Under the pieces are notes generated by a model, which did not search any database, was not told the origin of the DNA, and was given only the letters and a program-made list of their open reading frames with translations. From Proteles cristata cristata (taxonomy: Eukaryota > Chordata > Mammalia > Carnivora > Hyaenidae), in assembly GCA_017311185.1 (NCBI GenBank), contig JAESUZ010000134.1, positions 584,001 through 648,000 on the forward strand: a stretch of DNA of 64,000 nt, read 5' to 3'. Every line of letters begins with the position of its first letter. Position 1 is the stretch's first letter. Below, in pieces: positions 11,460 through 24,495 of the stretch. The position numbers and the translations under genes are program-made.

Positions 11460-12505
11460 AATTAAGAAAAATATTTGTGAACTTGAGGTTGTACAAGATG
11501 TCTTAGGTGAACCACCAAATGTATAAACCATAATAAAACAAACAGAAAGACAAATAAGATGGAAAGTTTGGTTCTTTTGAAGGCAGTTATTAAGAAAGCA
11601 AGGAAATAAGCCACAAACTGAGTGAAAATATTTATCATAAACATATACAACAAAGGACTTATGTCAAAACAACCCACTCAAAAAGAAGAATATACAAAAT
11701 AGTTTAAAGGACTCTTCATAAAACAAGATATACTAATGGTCAACAAGCACATGAAAAGATAAGATATTCAACGTTCTTAGTTATCTATGTAAATGAAAGT
11801 TAAAACCACAATGAACTACCATTGTGGCTATAGTTAAAAACAGAAAAAGACTAATAATACCAATATTAGTGAGATAGTGCAAATTGAAGTGCCATGTATT
11901 TGAAGTGCCTTTTTAGAATATTTGTCAGGTTATTATTAAATTGGCATAATAATTGATATAAATTTACCAACAGACCTAGGCAATTTCACTGTTAGGTATT
12001 TATCCAAGAAAAATGAAAATGTATGTCCACAAAAAATATATATACAAATGTTCAGCATGTCTAATAGTTCCAGCCTAGAAGTAATTCAAACTGTACCAGC
12101 AAGTGTCTGAGTAAACAATTTATGGTTTACCATTGAACACTACCTGACATTTAAAAGGGTGGATCCTGAAGCATGCAACAGCATGACAGGATGAAGTTCA
12201 AAATGATTTTGCTGAATGAGAGGCACTGGGTGCAAAAGAGTTCTTAAATACATTTCCATTTAAGTGATATTCTAAGGAAGGCAAAACTAACCTATAGTGA
12301 TACATCAGTGTTGCCAGGGACCAGGAAAGGGGTGCCACTGGAATGTGAAGGAGCATAAGAGAACATTTTCAGTTGATGAAAATGTTCTAGATCTTGATTT
12401 TGGTAGTAGTTTACACATGTAAATACATTTGGCAAAAGTCACCTAACTGTATACTTTAAAATTTCCTATTTAGCATAGGTATATTATACTTCAAAAAAGT
12501 TGATT
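11460..12505 (+). mobile_element. Old L1 3' region (L1M type)
   Basis: The L1 ORF2 3' and 3'-UTR pattern is present: acttatgtcaaaacaaccca, then gtcaacaagcacatgaaaag, then aatgaactaccattgtggct. It continues with tatttatccaagaaaaatga, a gttgccagggaccaggaaag segment and ctgtatactttaaaatttcc. Many stops and indels are present, so no protein is made. About 1 kb, ending near tcaaaaaagttgatttaaag. Confidence 0.65.
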
Positions 12506-14470
12506 TAAAGAGAAAGATAAATTGGAGGTGAGGGATGAGGGAGTTTGTAAATTTAGATTTATATAATGGAAATGGCAACAACAAAGGGAATAGTTTCTTC
12601 AAACCAAGATGAGTAGAAATAATTCTGGAGAAAAATATGCATGAGAAGAGGGTGATATTCACTAAAATATCTTTGATAATCTCACAGGTAAACACTTGTC
12701 TAGATTTTATTATTAAACTTAAAGGTCACACTTAACGTTAAGCCCAATTTGGAGAAAAATAAAAAAAAGAACTTAGTATATATGCAATAGAAATAGAAGA
12801 CTGGGAGATCTACCAATTTGGGTAGACTAAACATTTTAAGTACAGGAAAAATATTAAGTTCATACTTTTTAATCAGCCTAGTGTTGGAAAGAAGCAGTTA
12901 TCTATTGGACTTAGAACCAGAAAATCAGGTTTTTAGGACCCTTGTTAGAATTAGTATAGACGTCTTATGACCTCTTATGCACCTCTATGCCTTGTGCAGT
13001 CTGTACTGGGTCGGAAAGGCGAAGTGTGTTAAATGAGAATTGGAAGATTTTTGTTGTTGGAATGGTTTGCTTATTTTACAGAATAATTCTGTATTCCATA
13101 GATAGTCATTTTCACATTATTGAGAACCAGCCATTTCCAGAGGCTCTGAAATATATCAATAGCAGATGAAGCCATCATTCCAACAAAATATTTTATGAAG
13201 AAAATTATGAATGAACACACACCTTTAACTTTTAAAAACTTCAAAGTAACTTATGAAATACTTTCTTAATTTGTGTTTATGTATTCAATTGCATTGGTAT
13301 TGTTATCATTAAATGAAAGAGTAATTAATTAAAGTATGAAGTATGGATACGATTTATATTTGAAAGGTTTACCATAGTATCAGATACACTATCTAAAAGT
13401 GTAAGTAGATTGGAATGGCACTTAAATTACAGACCACTGAAATGCAAATGGGAAATAATAAGCTAAAAATGATACAGTTATTCTATTTTTTGCCATGTAT
13501 TTTTCAACTTGATAATTAAGTGCAGTATGACAGATGTTATATAAGATTGATTTGTATTTTTAAAACATTTTTTCTCAAGATTCCCTGAGAGCAGCAGAAT
13601 TAAAGTGTCATACTATAAGATGGATTTGAAGTTAAAGCAGGAACACAGTTTTCCCTAAGAATGACATTCAAAGAATCAAGGTTAGATGATGCAAATTTTG
13701 GAGTCTGCTTTCCAACAGTGCTTAGAATGACACATTTTATTTCTGGGAAGTTGTGGGAGACCTCAACCCTGAGAGAAGCTAACCATGAAGCTTGATTTTC
13801 ACATATATTCTTATGGAAGTTCAAAAATCTTCTGCAAGAATGTGATACAGGCTTTTAAATTTTCACAACTGAATGTCATCTTTGTCTTCTGAATATGATT
13901 TTAAAGGGCATGATACTTTAATATGCTTTGCAGAATATCAGTAGTTCAGGAAAATACCAGATAATTCAACTATACACGAACTGTGTTGTATTACTCGCTT
14001 AATTTTTCATGAAGTAATCCCACTTGAAGGATATTTAAAATGTGTCCAATTTATAGTACACATGAATCATATGAATTGGAAACAATCTCTAAGATTGTAG
14101 TAGTTGAATTACTACTCTAAGAACTGTAGTAGTTGCAGCATCTTGTCTTTGAATATGTTCTTTTTTGGAATTTAAGTTGGCCCAACTTGTCTCCTTATTC
14201 CCTTATCACAATCAAAATGAATCTATTCTTTTACTTTAATCTTTACTACAAAATGTTCTGTATTTGAGTGCATGCACAGTTGGTAACCAAGGTGGAACAG
14301 TTGCTGTGCATTTTTTTTCAGCTTTTTGCTAATCTACTTAAATGGAAGAATTACCCCGACAGAGTGAGTTAAGAGTATAGTAACATCACTTGTCTTGCTG
14401 CCTATTATCAGTATTTTTTCATTCTGTTAGAAAAAACTAATGATAAGCTTCTAACCCATACTTTTGTTTT
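12506..14470. other. Unassigned AT-rich sequence
   Basis: No gene or repeat family is recognised. The small open frames at 12987-13169 and 13600-13824 lack splice or codon evidence. Confidence 0.35.
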
Positions 14471-14488
14471 TAAGCTAATTTATTTTTT

Positions 14489-14719
14489 TAATTTTTTTAA
14501 TGTTTTTTTTTTTTAATTTATTTCTGAGAGAGGGAGAGAAAGACAGCAAGAGCAGGGGAGGGTCAGAGACAGAGTGGGGCACAGAATCTGAACAAGCTCC
14601 AGGCTGTGAACTAGCTGTCAGCACAGAACCCGATGTGGGGCTCGAATCCATGAACCTTGAGATCATGACGTGAGCCGAAGTAGGACGCTTAACCAATTGA
14701 GCCACCCAGGCTCCCCTCG
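14489..14719 (-). mobile_element. Felid SINE with 15-bp target duplication
   Basis: Reverse copy flanked by perfect direct repeats gctaatttatttttt at 14474-14488 and 14720-14734. Head complement gagccacccaggctcccc at the right. Confidence 0.93.
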
Positions 14720-15362
14720 GCTAATTTATTTTTTAAGAAATTTTAATTGATTATATTTTTACAGGACTAGAAGAACAACATTAGCAACATTCTAATAATT
14801 TTCTTTATTCATACATTTTTAAATTATTTTGTTTAGTAGGATATAAGAAAGATTTTTAAATAACAGAGGCTATAATTATGGGGATTAAAAAATTTAATAT
14901 TTCTTGATTTTGCCTTGTATATTGATGACAGATACAGTTTTCATAATGAATAAAATCTAGATTAATTATTTAAGCCTTGATAAAATAAAAGTGAAAATAA
15001 TTTGAAAACTAGCATTTAAAAATCAGCCTGAAAGACATCAAAATAGCAACAATAATAGATCATCACAGATGTAGTGTAACTTTAAAAAAAGAAAAAGGTA
15101 TAAATCTAAAGATCTAAAGTAAACAAATATAATTTTAAATACTGTCCTGTCACAAAAAATGATCATTGTATTTAATAAAATGCATTTGAAATGTATATTA
15201 AGAAGTGATAATAGGCTACTTTTTCAGATAACTTTCTAAATAAGGAATGATTCATTATATAACAATAATTCAAATTTTTCTACACCCATATTTGTCTTTT
15301 ATATGAAGAGGGATTTGATTTTAAACTAGGAATTACACAAATAACTACCTAAATGTATCTTT

Positions 15363-15573
15363 TTTTTTAATGTTTATTTTTTTTAGTTTGAGAGAGAGCA
15401 TGTGGTGCTTGAGAGGTCCCATGAGCTGGGGAGGAGCAGAGAGAGAATCCCAAGCCGGTTCCCTCCTTTGTCAGCTCACAACCCAACATGGGGCTGAATC
15501 TCAGGCACCAGGGAGATCATGACCTGCGCTGAAATCAAGAGTGGGGGGCTTTAACTGAGCATCCAGATGCCCC
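15363..15573 (-). mobile_element. Felid SINE, just upstream of the 78-nt exon
   Basis: Diverged reverse copy with head complement catccagatgcccc ending at 15573, 43 nt before the exon acceptor boundary. Flanks aaatgtatcttttttt and aaatatgtcttttt look like a decayed target duplication. Confidence 0.82.
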
Positions 15574-15616
15574 ATCCAAAATATGTCTTTTTAATTCAAT
15601 TGTGTTTTCCTTGCAG

Positions 15617-15694
15617 AGTGCAGATATGAGCCCAGCAAGTAGCACCACTTCACTTCCTGTTAGTCCTCTTACTGAAGAGCCATTGCCTTTCAAG
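15617..15694 (+). CDS. Internal coding exon, 78 nt, gene not recognised
   Basis: This looks like an internal exon. It follows a pyrimidine-rich tract ending in ttgcag and is followed by the donor gtaaaa after CAAG. Only one forward frame is open. It encodes 26 residues, starting SADMSPASSTTSLPVSP and ending LTEEPLPFK; the other two frames hit stops within the exon. Length and boundaries are phase 0, matching the two downstream exons. The peptide is rich in Ser, Thr and Pro with several S/T-P sites, so it is probably a disordered, phosphorylatable segment. I see no domain and do not recognise the family. A minus-strand SINE ends 43 nt upstream of the acceptor. A second AG lies 7 nt into the exon (agtgcag), but using it would break the frame. 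Exon call fairly likely; gene identity unknown. Confidence 0.72.
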
Positions 15695-18600
15695 GTAAAA
15701 AACAAAACAAAACTTTTGTTATTTTTACTATGATTAAATAATTATTTTACTGTAGTAAAATACTTCATGGTATAAATGATAAGGTGAACTGCTTTAATAT
15801 GTAATGATCTAATTTCAAATGGTAAAACCTTTGTTTTTGTTTTCTTGTTATTTTGGTTGATAAATGAACAAAAAGGTGTGGAGTAAAAGTTAATACTTTC
15901 TAGAATACATTATTTGCCTTGCACGTAAGATAGTGTTTTCTTTATAATAGTTTGATGTCACATGAATTAGAGGTTTCAAACTTTTGTGTATCTTAATTTA
16001 AGCAATAAATTTAGAGTGAATTATCTAGCCCTCACTGAGTGGTTAAATTTTCATTAGCCGGTTAAATTTTCATTGATGACTCTAGGTCATAATTGAGTAA
16101 CTACGCGATCTTTACAAATAATGATCAAAATAGAAAGCATAAGTATGGAATCATTCCCCTGACACATTATATTAAAAAAAAAAAAAAACATTTAAGTAAA
16201 TATGTAAATGGGTACTTAAGCAGTATGGTTAGTAGAATTCTTCAGTTTGGGAGACTATATGCATCCTAAGTAAGACATCATTTTCTTGTTTTGCTGTTTA
16301 AGATTTGATTATCTCTTTAAATCAAAGCTTGCAGATCAGCTCTTTTATGTTTGTTTCAGGGATGTTTAAATTTTATCAAAATTATTATAAATAAAGACAA
16401 TTCTTAAGATTGTGGCAAAAACACTTGGAAGGTTGTGATGATGCACTTACATGCAATAGTTTCAGTTTAATTTGGTTTAAAGGCAGGTAGATGTACATTT
16501 TGGGATTTACTATGATTTTCATGATTTTTGGATTTTATCATAAAATTGTTATTATTGTGGGGTGTTTTTCTCTCTCATGTGAAAAGTATAACTTATTCAA
16601 CTTCGTGTTGCTTATACCCAGCACAGTGGCTGGCATTGATTTCCATACAATCAATATTTGCTGTATTGTTAAAATGAAAATAATAGAAAGCTTGACAATA
16701 AACTATTTGTACAAAAAAAAAGAGGTAAAAGATCCAAAAAAAATAATAGCAATGAATTTTGTTGTGTTTCTAGTTTTCTAATTTTAGATGCTTTGTATCT
16801 TAATGATAGACGATAATAATTGTTAAAAGGTTTTATATCAGAGAATGGTTAAATACTGAATAATATTCTGATTACATTATTTATTGAGAAATCTTTATTA
16901 TTCTACAACAAAGGAGAAAATACTAACACTTCAAAGTTTAATGTTACTTAATGTTACCATCTTATGGTATATGGGACAAAATTTACAGAAGAATCATATC
17001 TTTAACAAGATTTTAATTGAATTCTCAAAGCATTACTAGAAACCATTGTCTCTTTTTAATATATTGATAATGACTATACTCCTTGAAAATTAATGTATTT
17101 TTTAATGGAGGGAAAAGAAAAGGTCAGATATATTCCAAAATGTGCTGACACAAAGCTAATATAAATATGGTTATTTTAGTTGGTTTCTATGACTGCTTCT
17201 AAGAAATCAATAATATTCCCATGTTAATGTCTGTAAGTGGTTTTATAAGCAATTAAAACTTGTGAGCACTTATAATATATAATATTAACTTTTGGTAGCC
17301 AAAGAAGTTATAGTGCCTCTTAATTTACTTCTTTTGTGAAAGGAATATTATATATATTGTTTCATCATATATAAAAATATCACACTAGTATTTAAAAGTA
17401 TCTAAAATTAGAGTTTGAAATTATGAAAGCTCCTGCATTTGCTTATTCACCACTATTCTCATCATTCCCTATTGTAGTCATGTCTGGCCAAGAAAGCATT
17501 TGAATGTTCCCTTCATAGAAAAAGGTGTTATGATATATAAAATTCTCTACATATACTACAGTAAACTCTAGGACTTCCCAGTCACACTCTTGGTGCTGAG
17601 ATATTTCTAGGATTCCAGGTTTCTATGATTGTGCAGACAACCATTATGGATATATATTTGGAAATAATAGCCAAATGTATAATCTCTATTTTTTTAAATA
17701 AAGCATTCAGGATCACCTACAAAAGTGGTCTGTTACTTACCACAACATCATTATTGAAGGACCAAGGTAGGAGTAAGATTTTATCAAATAACCATAGTAG
17801 AATCATAAATTTCAAGATCACTGATCTGAGAGTTTGATTTGTGGAAACAGGAGAGAGAGAGAAGACTGCTTAACTATAAATACAATGTTTATGTTTCTTT
17901 TTATAGAATAACATTGAACCAAGTTGACATTGGTAACTTTGATATGTCCATTCTACTCTATTCTACCTTTTCCCCTCTGCCATTCTTGATTTCTCTCAAC
18001 CATCTAATTACTTCCAATCTACCCTACCTCCTTTCTTGGCTCGGATAGATATTCCACGCCTAATGCTTTGGAGGTCACCAAATAATACTGTTCTTTCATA
18101 AGATGATCCTTTTAATTTATCTTGTACATACACAATTATAAGCAGCCTCAGTGCATTTCTGGAACCAACAGTCTTAAAGCTGAAGCTGACTCACTGTTCC
18201 TAATCCCTCCATAATAGTACACACCATTATGGGCCATGTTCCTTTTGTCAACCTCACGTATTCCATATTTAAAAATTTATTTGTACTGTAATGAAACATG
18301 ATCTCTAGATTTTAGTACCTTTTTCTCTAAAAAAAGCAACCTTACTTTGATTTGGTATTATCCTCCCTTGCCCCTCTATTCTTATCCTGTGATAAATTCA
18401 ACGGATATAAATGAATTCAACTCTATTTTTTTTTTTACATTCTGCTTCAAAAGTGCACAAAGGCATTAAAGAATACCCTCCACTCATGAATCTTCAAAAT
18501 CTAAATATAAGCACAGTTTACTCATTGCCATTCTTGGCCCATTCTCAATGTACTTTTAGAAACAGAATTGAGGAAAATAATTGTCTGAACTGTCTGAAGA

Positions 18601-19030
18601 TTTTTCTTACCTGACACAGACCTTATTTTGAAAAGCATAGAGCCACATTATTGAACCAAAGGTCAGAGAGATGGGAATACAGAAATAAATTAATGTCTCA
18701 AAAAATTCATCTTGTCATGAAGTGCTTTGATACTAGGAGAAAGAATGATGCTAACTTCATTTGACCTTAGAGCCTGAACTCAGAAGTTAGTAACATGTAG
18801 TAATAAACATAGTTCACTGTCACTTATATAAATAGTGTGTAGAAAAAGAAAACAGTAGTCCCAGAAAATACACTTATCAACCATTAACAGTTTGGATGAA
18901 TCATTCTTTAAATTTGTTTGCTTGTAGTTTCTATAATTATTATTTATGTCTACTTTAAAAACAATATTTATTTTTAAGACATCAGAAAAGGAGAGTTGAG
19001 AACACTAGAGACGATCTCAATCTAGTTAGG
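15695..19030. other. Intron, mostly unassigned AT-rich sequence
   Basis: This is the start of the 27-kb intron after the 78-nt exon. It is AT-rich and I see no intact repeat or exon. A short stretch near 16600-16680 (cccagcacagtggctgg) looks like a MIR or L2 3' end. Open frames such as 16491-16781 have no splice or codon-use support. Confidence 0.4.
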
Positions 19031-19430
19031 AAATTACCAGGGATCAGATCTCTGTTCTATATGACCTCGACTCTGTTATGTGGTGTTTTGTTTTGTTTTG
19101 TTTTTAAACATTTTTTTTAATGTTTTATTTTTGAGAGAGAGACAGAGACAACATGAGCAGGGGAGGGTCAGAGAGAGAGAGACACACAGAATCTGAAACA
19201 GGCTTCAGGCTCTGAGCTAGCTGTCAGCAGAGAGCCCAACACGGGGCTCAAACCCACAAACCGTGAGATCATGACCTGAGCCAAAGTTGGACATTTAACT
19301 GACTGAGCCACCCAGGCATCCCTGTTATGTGGTGTTTTGATTTTCCCATCTACAAAGTGGGAACAACAGCAAATTCTTCTTCATTGCATTTTTATAACAT
19401 TAAACAAGTTAATAAATAGAAAGTGCTTCA
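19030..19430 (+). repeat. MIR SINE relic, split by a felid SINE
   Basis: The left piece has a tatgacctcgactctgttatg segment and the right piece has ttttcccatctacaaagtgg, in MIR order and orientation. Interrupted by the SINE at 19091-19321. Confidence 0.5.
19091..19321 (-). mobile_element. Felid SINE inserted in a MIR, 18-bp target duplication
   Basis: Perfect direct repeats ctgttatgtggtgttttg at 19073-19090 and 19322-19339 frame the element. The flanking pieces (19030-19090 and 19322-19430) read as one MIR-like sequence once the SINE is removed. Confidence 0.94.
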
Positions 19431-20161
19431 AGTAGCAATAGTATGTAGTATATATATTAACGATTATGTTTTGTAGAACAAATATTTCTAAGTATAAGGG
19501 AAGAGGTTCTGTATGTTATAAATAACATGAAGCAGAATTATTTCCTTTTAATCCCTTGTACTTTCAAATGTGAGACTAGTAATGTGCTTTAAACATACAT
19601 CCTTTCCTGAAGAATAGTATTTAATATTCATTTCTAGAATTCATGCTATTTATTTTCTACCCTTGAGTATTCAGATAAGCTCATATATCAGATTCCTTGT
19701 ATGAAAAATAATTAATGGAAATGCTCATTAATTATGAGGGAGAAGGGGTAAATACAATGAATCTGTCTTAAGGGAAAATTGGTAAATATAATAAAACATT
19801 ACTTGGAAAAAACAAATACATAATTAATGGTTCTGCAACCATGAAGACATATGATATCTTTTTATCCAGAATACACCGGCATGTAATTTTTTTAGTTTCC
19901 CAAACCACTGCAGTAGGTAACCTGGTAACTTCCTAAAAGCAAGCTCCATTGTTCAGTCACATTGGTTCCTGGAAAAAAAAAAACAAAAAACATTGTAAAC
20001 AAAGTACTGTTGATGTTTTACTCTTTGTCAGTAAACTAAGTAGGCCAGTTTATTTTGTCTGACAACATAATGGAAAAGAGCACAGTTGGAGACTCCAGGA
20101 GAGAGGAGTCAGACAGTGACATGACCTTCCCAACATTATCTGTTGTATATCTTGCATAGTT

Positions 20162-20206
<45 letters not shown>
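20162..20206. repeat. (TG)n microsatellite
   Basis: About 22 TG units, then gcatgcgtttgtgcgtg. Confidence 0.95.
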
Positions 20207-20359
20207 ATGCGTTTGTGCGTGTGTTTATTACGGTTGTTTTTCATTAAGTGAATTTAATGGCCTCTCTTATTACTGGAAATTACTTTTTTCATGCCTCAAG
20301 AGTAGTCCCAAATGGTATATTCTGCATTTCTGGTAATATTTTTTTTATTTTGTCATTGA

Positions 20360-20410
20360 TTCATTCATTTCTTCATTCATTCATTCATCCATTCATCCAT
20401 GCATTTGTTA
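20360..20410. repeat. (TTCA)n tetranucleotide repeat
   Basis: Imperfect ttcattcattcatccattca tract. Confidence 0.8.
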
Positions 20411-20429
20411 ATAAATCAGTTTATTGACT

Positions 20430-21030
20430 AGTGCTTGAAAATATTGTAGGCACTGGTGTTTTAACACAGATAACACAGACTAAATTCCTGCTTTTGTGGT
20501 ATTTGGGTTCTAGGTGAGGAGGGATAGACAATAAAAATATATATAATGTGTCAGATAGGGATGATAAATACTATGATGAAGAATAAAGCAGGGTTTGAAG
20601 GACAGAAAGTGACTCTAAAGTATGATACTGTTTCAAAATGGATGTTCAAAGAAGGCGATTCTGATTCAGGAATATTTTCGCAGTGACCATAAGGAAGAAA
20701 GGGAGTAAGCCGCTCATCTATGGGAAGAAGCTTGAGAACAGTGCAAGAGCTATGCGGTGGAACGCTAGGCTTTTTCAGGATCATTAAGAGCACCATGTGG
20801 TTGGAGCAGAGTGAATGAGGGGGCAAGTAATAAGAGATTGTGTCAGAGAGAAACCAGATCATGAAGGGTTCTGTAAGCTACAATGAAGACTCTAAGTCTT
20901 GCTTTACATGAGATGGGAAACCATTATAGTGTTTAGAAAAAAGAATGGCATAGTTAGACTTTATTTTAAAACTATTACTTTGACTTTGGAGATATGGTAA
21001 AAGGACATCAAGGCCCCTGTAGGTGAGAGA
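20430..21030 (+). repeat. Ancient interspersed repeat, L2-related or similar
   Basis: Diverged landmarks include aggagggatagacaataaaa, agggatgataaatactatga and ttggagcagagtgaatgagg, followed by agatcatgaagggttctgta. I know this arrangement from old mammalian repeats but cannot name it with confidence. The locus at 49370-49750 carries the same family in the same orientation. Confidence 0.4.
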
Positions 21031-21774
21031 TGATGGGGGCTTAAAGTGGAGTAAAAGTTGAGAGGGTAATAAGAACTGGTGGGACTTTGGACATATTATA
21101 AATGTGAATCTGCAGAATTTTTTTAATGGATTATATATGGGATATCAAAAAGATCAATGTCAAATATTTTTTCTGATTCTATTTTCTCTTCATTCCCCTA
21201 GTTTTATTTCTTTTGCTATCTTCCCTATGTTGCAAATAACTGGATATTATAATGTAAAGATTAATAAACTCTTATTTGTTTATTGGTTTGGTTTAATTTT
21301 GTTAGTAACAGTAAGGCAGAAGGACTAAATGAGAGATGGCAAAAAATGTCACTTTTCCTGTGGTTAATATTCTATCTTACAGGGAATACTAATTTCTAGT
21401 AATCTTTATTTTTTCTTCTAGATAACTGCATACTGTGCAGGTAAAGCTAGACTTACCTTATAATTTGAAGTGGATTCTAAGGTCATTAACTATGGGACAG
21501 ACACATGATTCCTTAGTGCTTAGTAGAACAAATAAGCAGGGAAAAAATGATCCAAAGGATAGCTGATGAATTTTAAATATAAAATCACACATTTGAGGAA
21601 GCTGTTTATGATATGGTAATAATTTTAAATACAGTATAGCACCAAATGTTTTCCTAATGGTAATAAATTTTAAGAGAGACCTATTATTAATAAAATGCAT
21701 ATTTTAATCAATTGTTTTCAGCGACTTATAAGTAAAATGATTTATTATTTTTACTTGTTTGTTTACTTATTTAT

Positions 21775-22135
21775 CTTTAATATCTATTTCTGTGTAATAA
21801 ACCATTCAAAAGTTGACCACCTAAAACCCAATTTCTTATTGCTGTTTATGATTCTCTGCGTTGACTAAATTTACCTAGACAGTTCTTATTTGAGGTTTTA
21901 GTAGTGGGAATAGTAAGTGGATAATGGAGTTATCTGAAAGTTCAAGTGGAGTGGATACCCAAAATGACTCCTTATGGAGTAGCTTGAATTTCCTTGCAGG
22001 ATTTTCCCACAGTATTTTAGAGTTGTTACAAGTATTTAGGCTTGTTACACGACAGCTGGCTTCACCCATAGTGAATGTTCTAAGAAGTGGAAGCTGCCAG
22101 GCCAATTATGGAAAAAAAAAACAAAGATAAAGCTT
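21775..22135 (-). mobile_element. MLT1-type LTR fragment, diverged
   Basis: Starts ttctgtgtaataaaccattc, continues to gctggcttcacccatagtga, and then aagaagtggaagctgcca. This matches the reverse orientation of MLT1B-like LTRs. Long open frames on both strands here are chance. Confidence 0.45.
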
Positions 22136-22238
22136 TACCTCTACATCTTTCTTTTGGTCAAGCAGTCACATGGTATATCAGTGGTCCCTGAAACTACCAC
22201 AGCATTCAGATGTTTGTTAGAAGGATTCGGAGAGTTTA

Positions 22239-22275
22239 GGGATGCTTGGGTGGCTCAGTTGGTTAAGCATCCGAC
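22239..22275 (+). mobile_element. Felid SINE, 5' portion of an interrupted copy
   Basis: Head ggatgcttgggtggctcag and on to catccgact, then broken by a T run at 22276. The body resumes at about 22619. About 27 nt of SINE sequence between the two parts is missing. Confidence 0.8.
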
Positions 22276-22776
<501 letters not shown>

Positions 22777-23164
22777 TAGGACTCACAGAACTCAGTATGT
22801 AGTCATAAAGAGCACACATACACTTCTCCCAGCAAAGTATGTTATACTTCTACCCAATAAAGCCCACTAGCAATTTAGCACCCAATGATTCACATAGGAA
22901 CTTTGTACCCAGAGCAGAAATTATAAACTTCTAGAAAAAAATTAGGGGTTAAGCATTAACAATATTGTTTATATAAATTACTTAGGGACAGCGAGCCACC
23001 TTTATTACTTTTACCTACTGAAGCATAATTGACATGCAGTGTTAGTTTCAGGCATACAATGGGCACTCTTATTATTTATGGAAAGTTTGATGTGAATATG
23101 TGGCACTGGTTACCAGTCAGGTGCTCAGAAACCAACCTGTGGCCAATCTTAAAAGCAAATCTTT

Positions 23165-23648
23165 CTAAGGATAGCATGTTAGTATGCTGGGCTGCCATAA
23201 CAAAATACCATATTTAGGTAGATATAATAATTTTTAATATATTTTCTCACAGTTCTAAAGGCTAGAATTTTATTTCTTTGTATGTTTGTATTTTAATTCC
23301 TGTTAGTAAACATAGTGTGATGTTGTAGTGATCCAACACTGCCATCTGTCACCTGGTGCTCATCACAAGTGCAGTCCTTAATAGGCATAACCTATTTAAC
23401 CCAACTTCCCACCCACGTCTCCTCTGTTAACCATCAGTTATCTCTAATTAAGAGTACGTTTCTTAGTTTGTCTCTCTCTCCCTTTTTCTCCCTCTTGCAC
23501 ATCTGTTTTGTTTCTTAAATTCTACACATCAGTGAAATCATATGGTATTTGTCTTTCTCTGACTGGCTTATTTTGCTTAGCCTTATGCTATCTAGGTCCA
23601 TCAATGTCATTGCAAATGGCAAGATTTCATACTTTTTATGGCAGAGTA

Positions 23649-23695
<47 letters not shown>

Positions 23696-24495
23696 AGTGT
23701 ATACCACTTCTTTATTCATTCATCAGTCGTTGGACACTTAAGCTGCTTGCATATCTTGGATATTGTAAATAAAGCTGCTATAATCATAGGGGTGCATGGT
23801 TTCCTTTGAATTAGTGTTTTGTATTCTTTGGGCAAATATCCAATAATGTGATTGCTGGATCACAAGGTAATTCTGTTTTTCACTTTTTGAGGAGCCTCCA
23901 TATTGTTTTCCACAGTGGCTGCACCAGTTTGCACTCCTACCAACAGTGCAAGAGGGTTCCTTTTTCCCTCATCCTCATCTGTTGGTTCCTGTGTTGTTGA
24001 TTTTAGCTGTTCTGACAGGTGTGAGAAAATATTCATTGTAGTTTAGATTTGCATTTCCTTCATGTTAAATGATGATGAACATCTTTACCTGTGTCTCTTG
24101 GCCATCTATGTGTCTTCTCTGGAGAAATGTCTGTTCATGTCTTTTGCCCATTTGTTTATTAGGAGTATTTGGTTTTTTTGGGTGTTGTTGAAGGCTGGAT
24201 TTTACGGTCAAGGTGCTGGTAGGATTTTTTTAGGTGATGCTCTCTCCTTGGTTTGCAAATGGACTTCTCATTATGTTTTCACATGGCCTTTTCTCTGTAG
24301 ATGTACTCCCCTGGTGTCTCTTTCTCTTCTTATAGTGACACCAACCATATTGAATTAGGTCTCATCCAAATGACCTCATTTCAACTTAATCATCTCTGTA
24401 AAGACCTAATCTCCAAATATAGTTATATCCTGAGGTACTGGAAATGAGAGGTTCAACCTATGAATTTTGGGAAGACACAATTCATCCCAGAACAG
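23165..24495 (-). mobile_element. MLT1-type LTR interrupted by an L1
   Basis: Left piece 23165-23257 (gctgggctgccataacaaaa, ctcacagttctaaaggctag) and right piece 24191-24495 (aatgacctcatttcaactta, tgaattttgggaagacacaa) make one minus-strand MLT1 LTR when the L1 is removed. Confidence 0.65.
23273..24190 (-). mobile_element. 5'-truncated L1 nested in the MLT1
   Basis: A 918-bp minus-strand L1 covering the 3' UTR and end of ORF2 (for example gtggctgcaccagtttgcac). Flanking direct repeats aaggctagaatttta (23258-23272) and aaggctggatttta (24191-24204) mark the target duplication. A (GT)n run lies at 23650-23689. No intact ORF. Confidence 0.75.
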
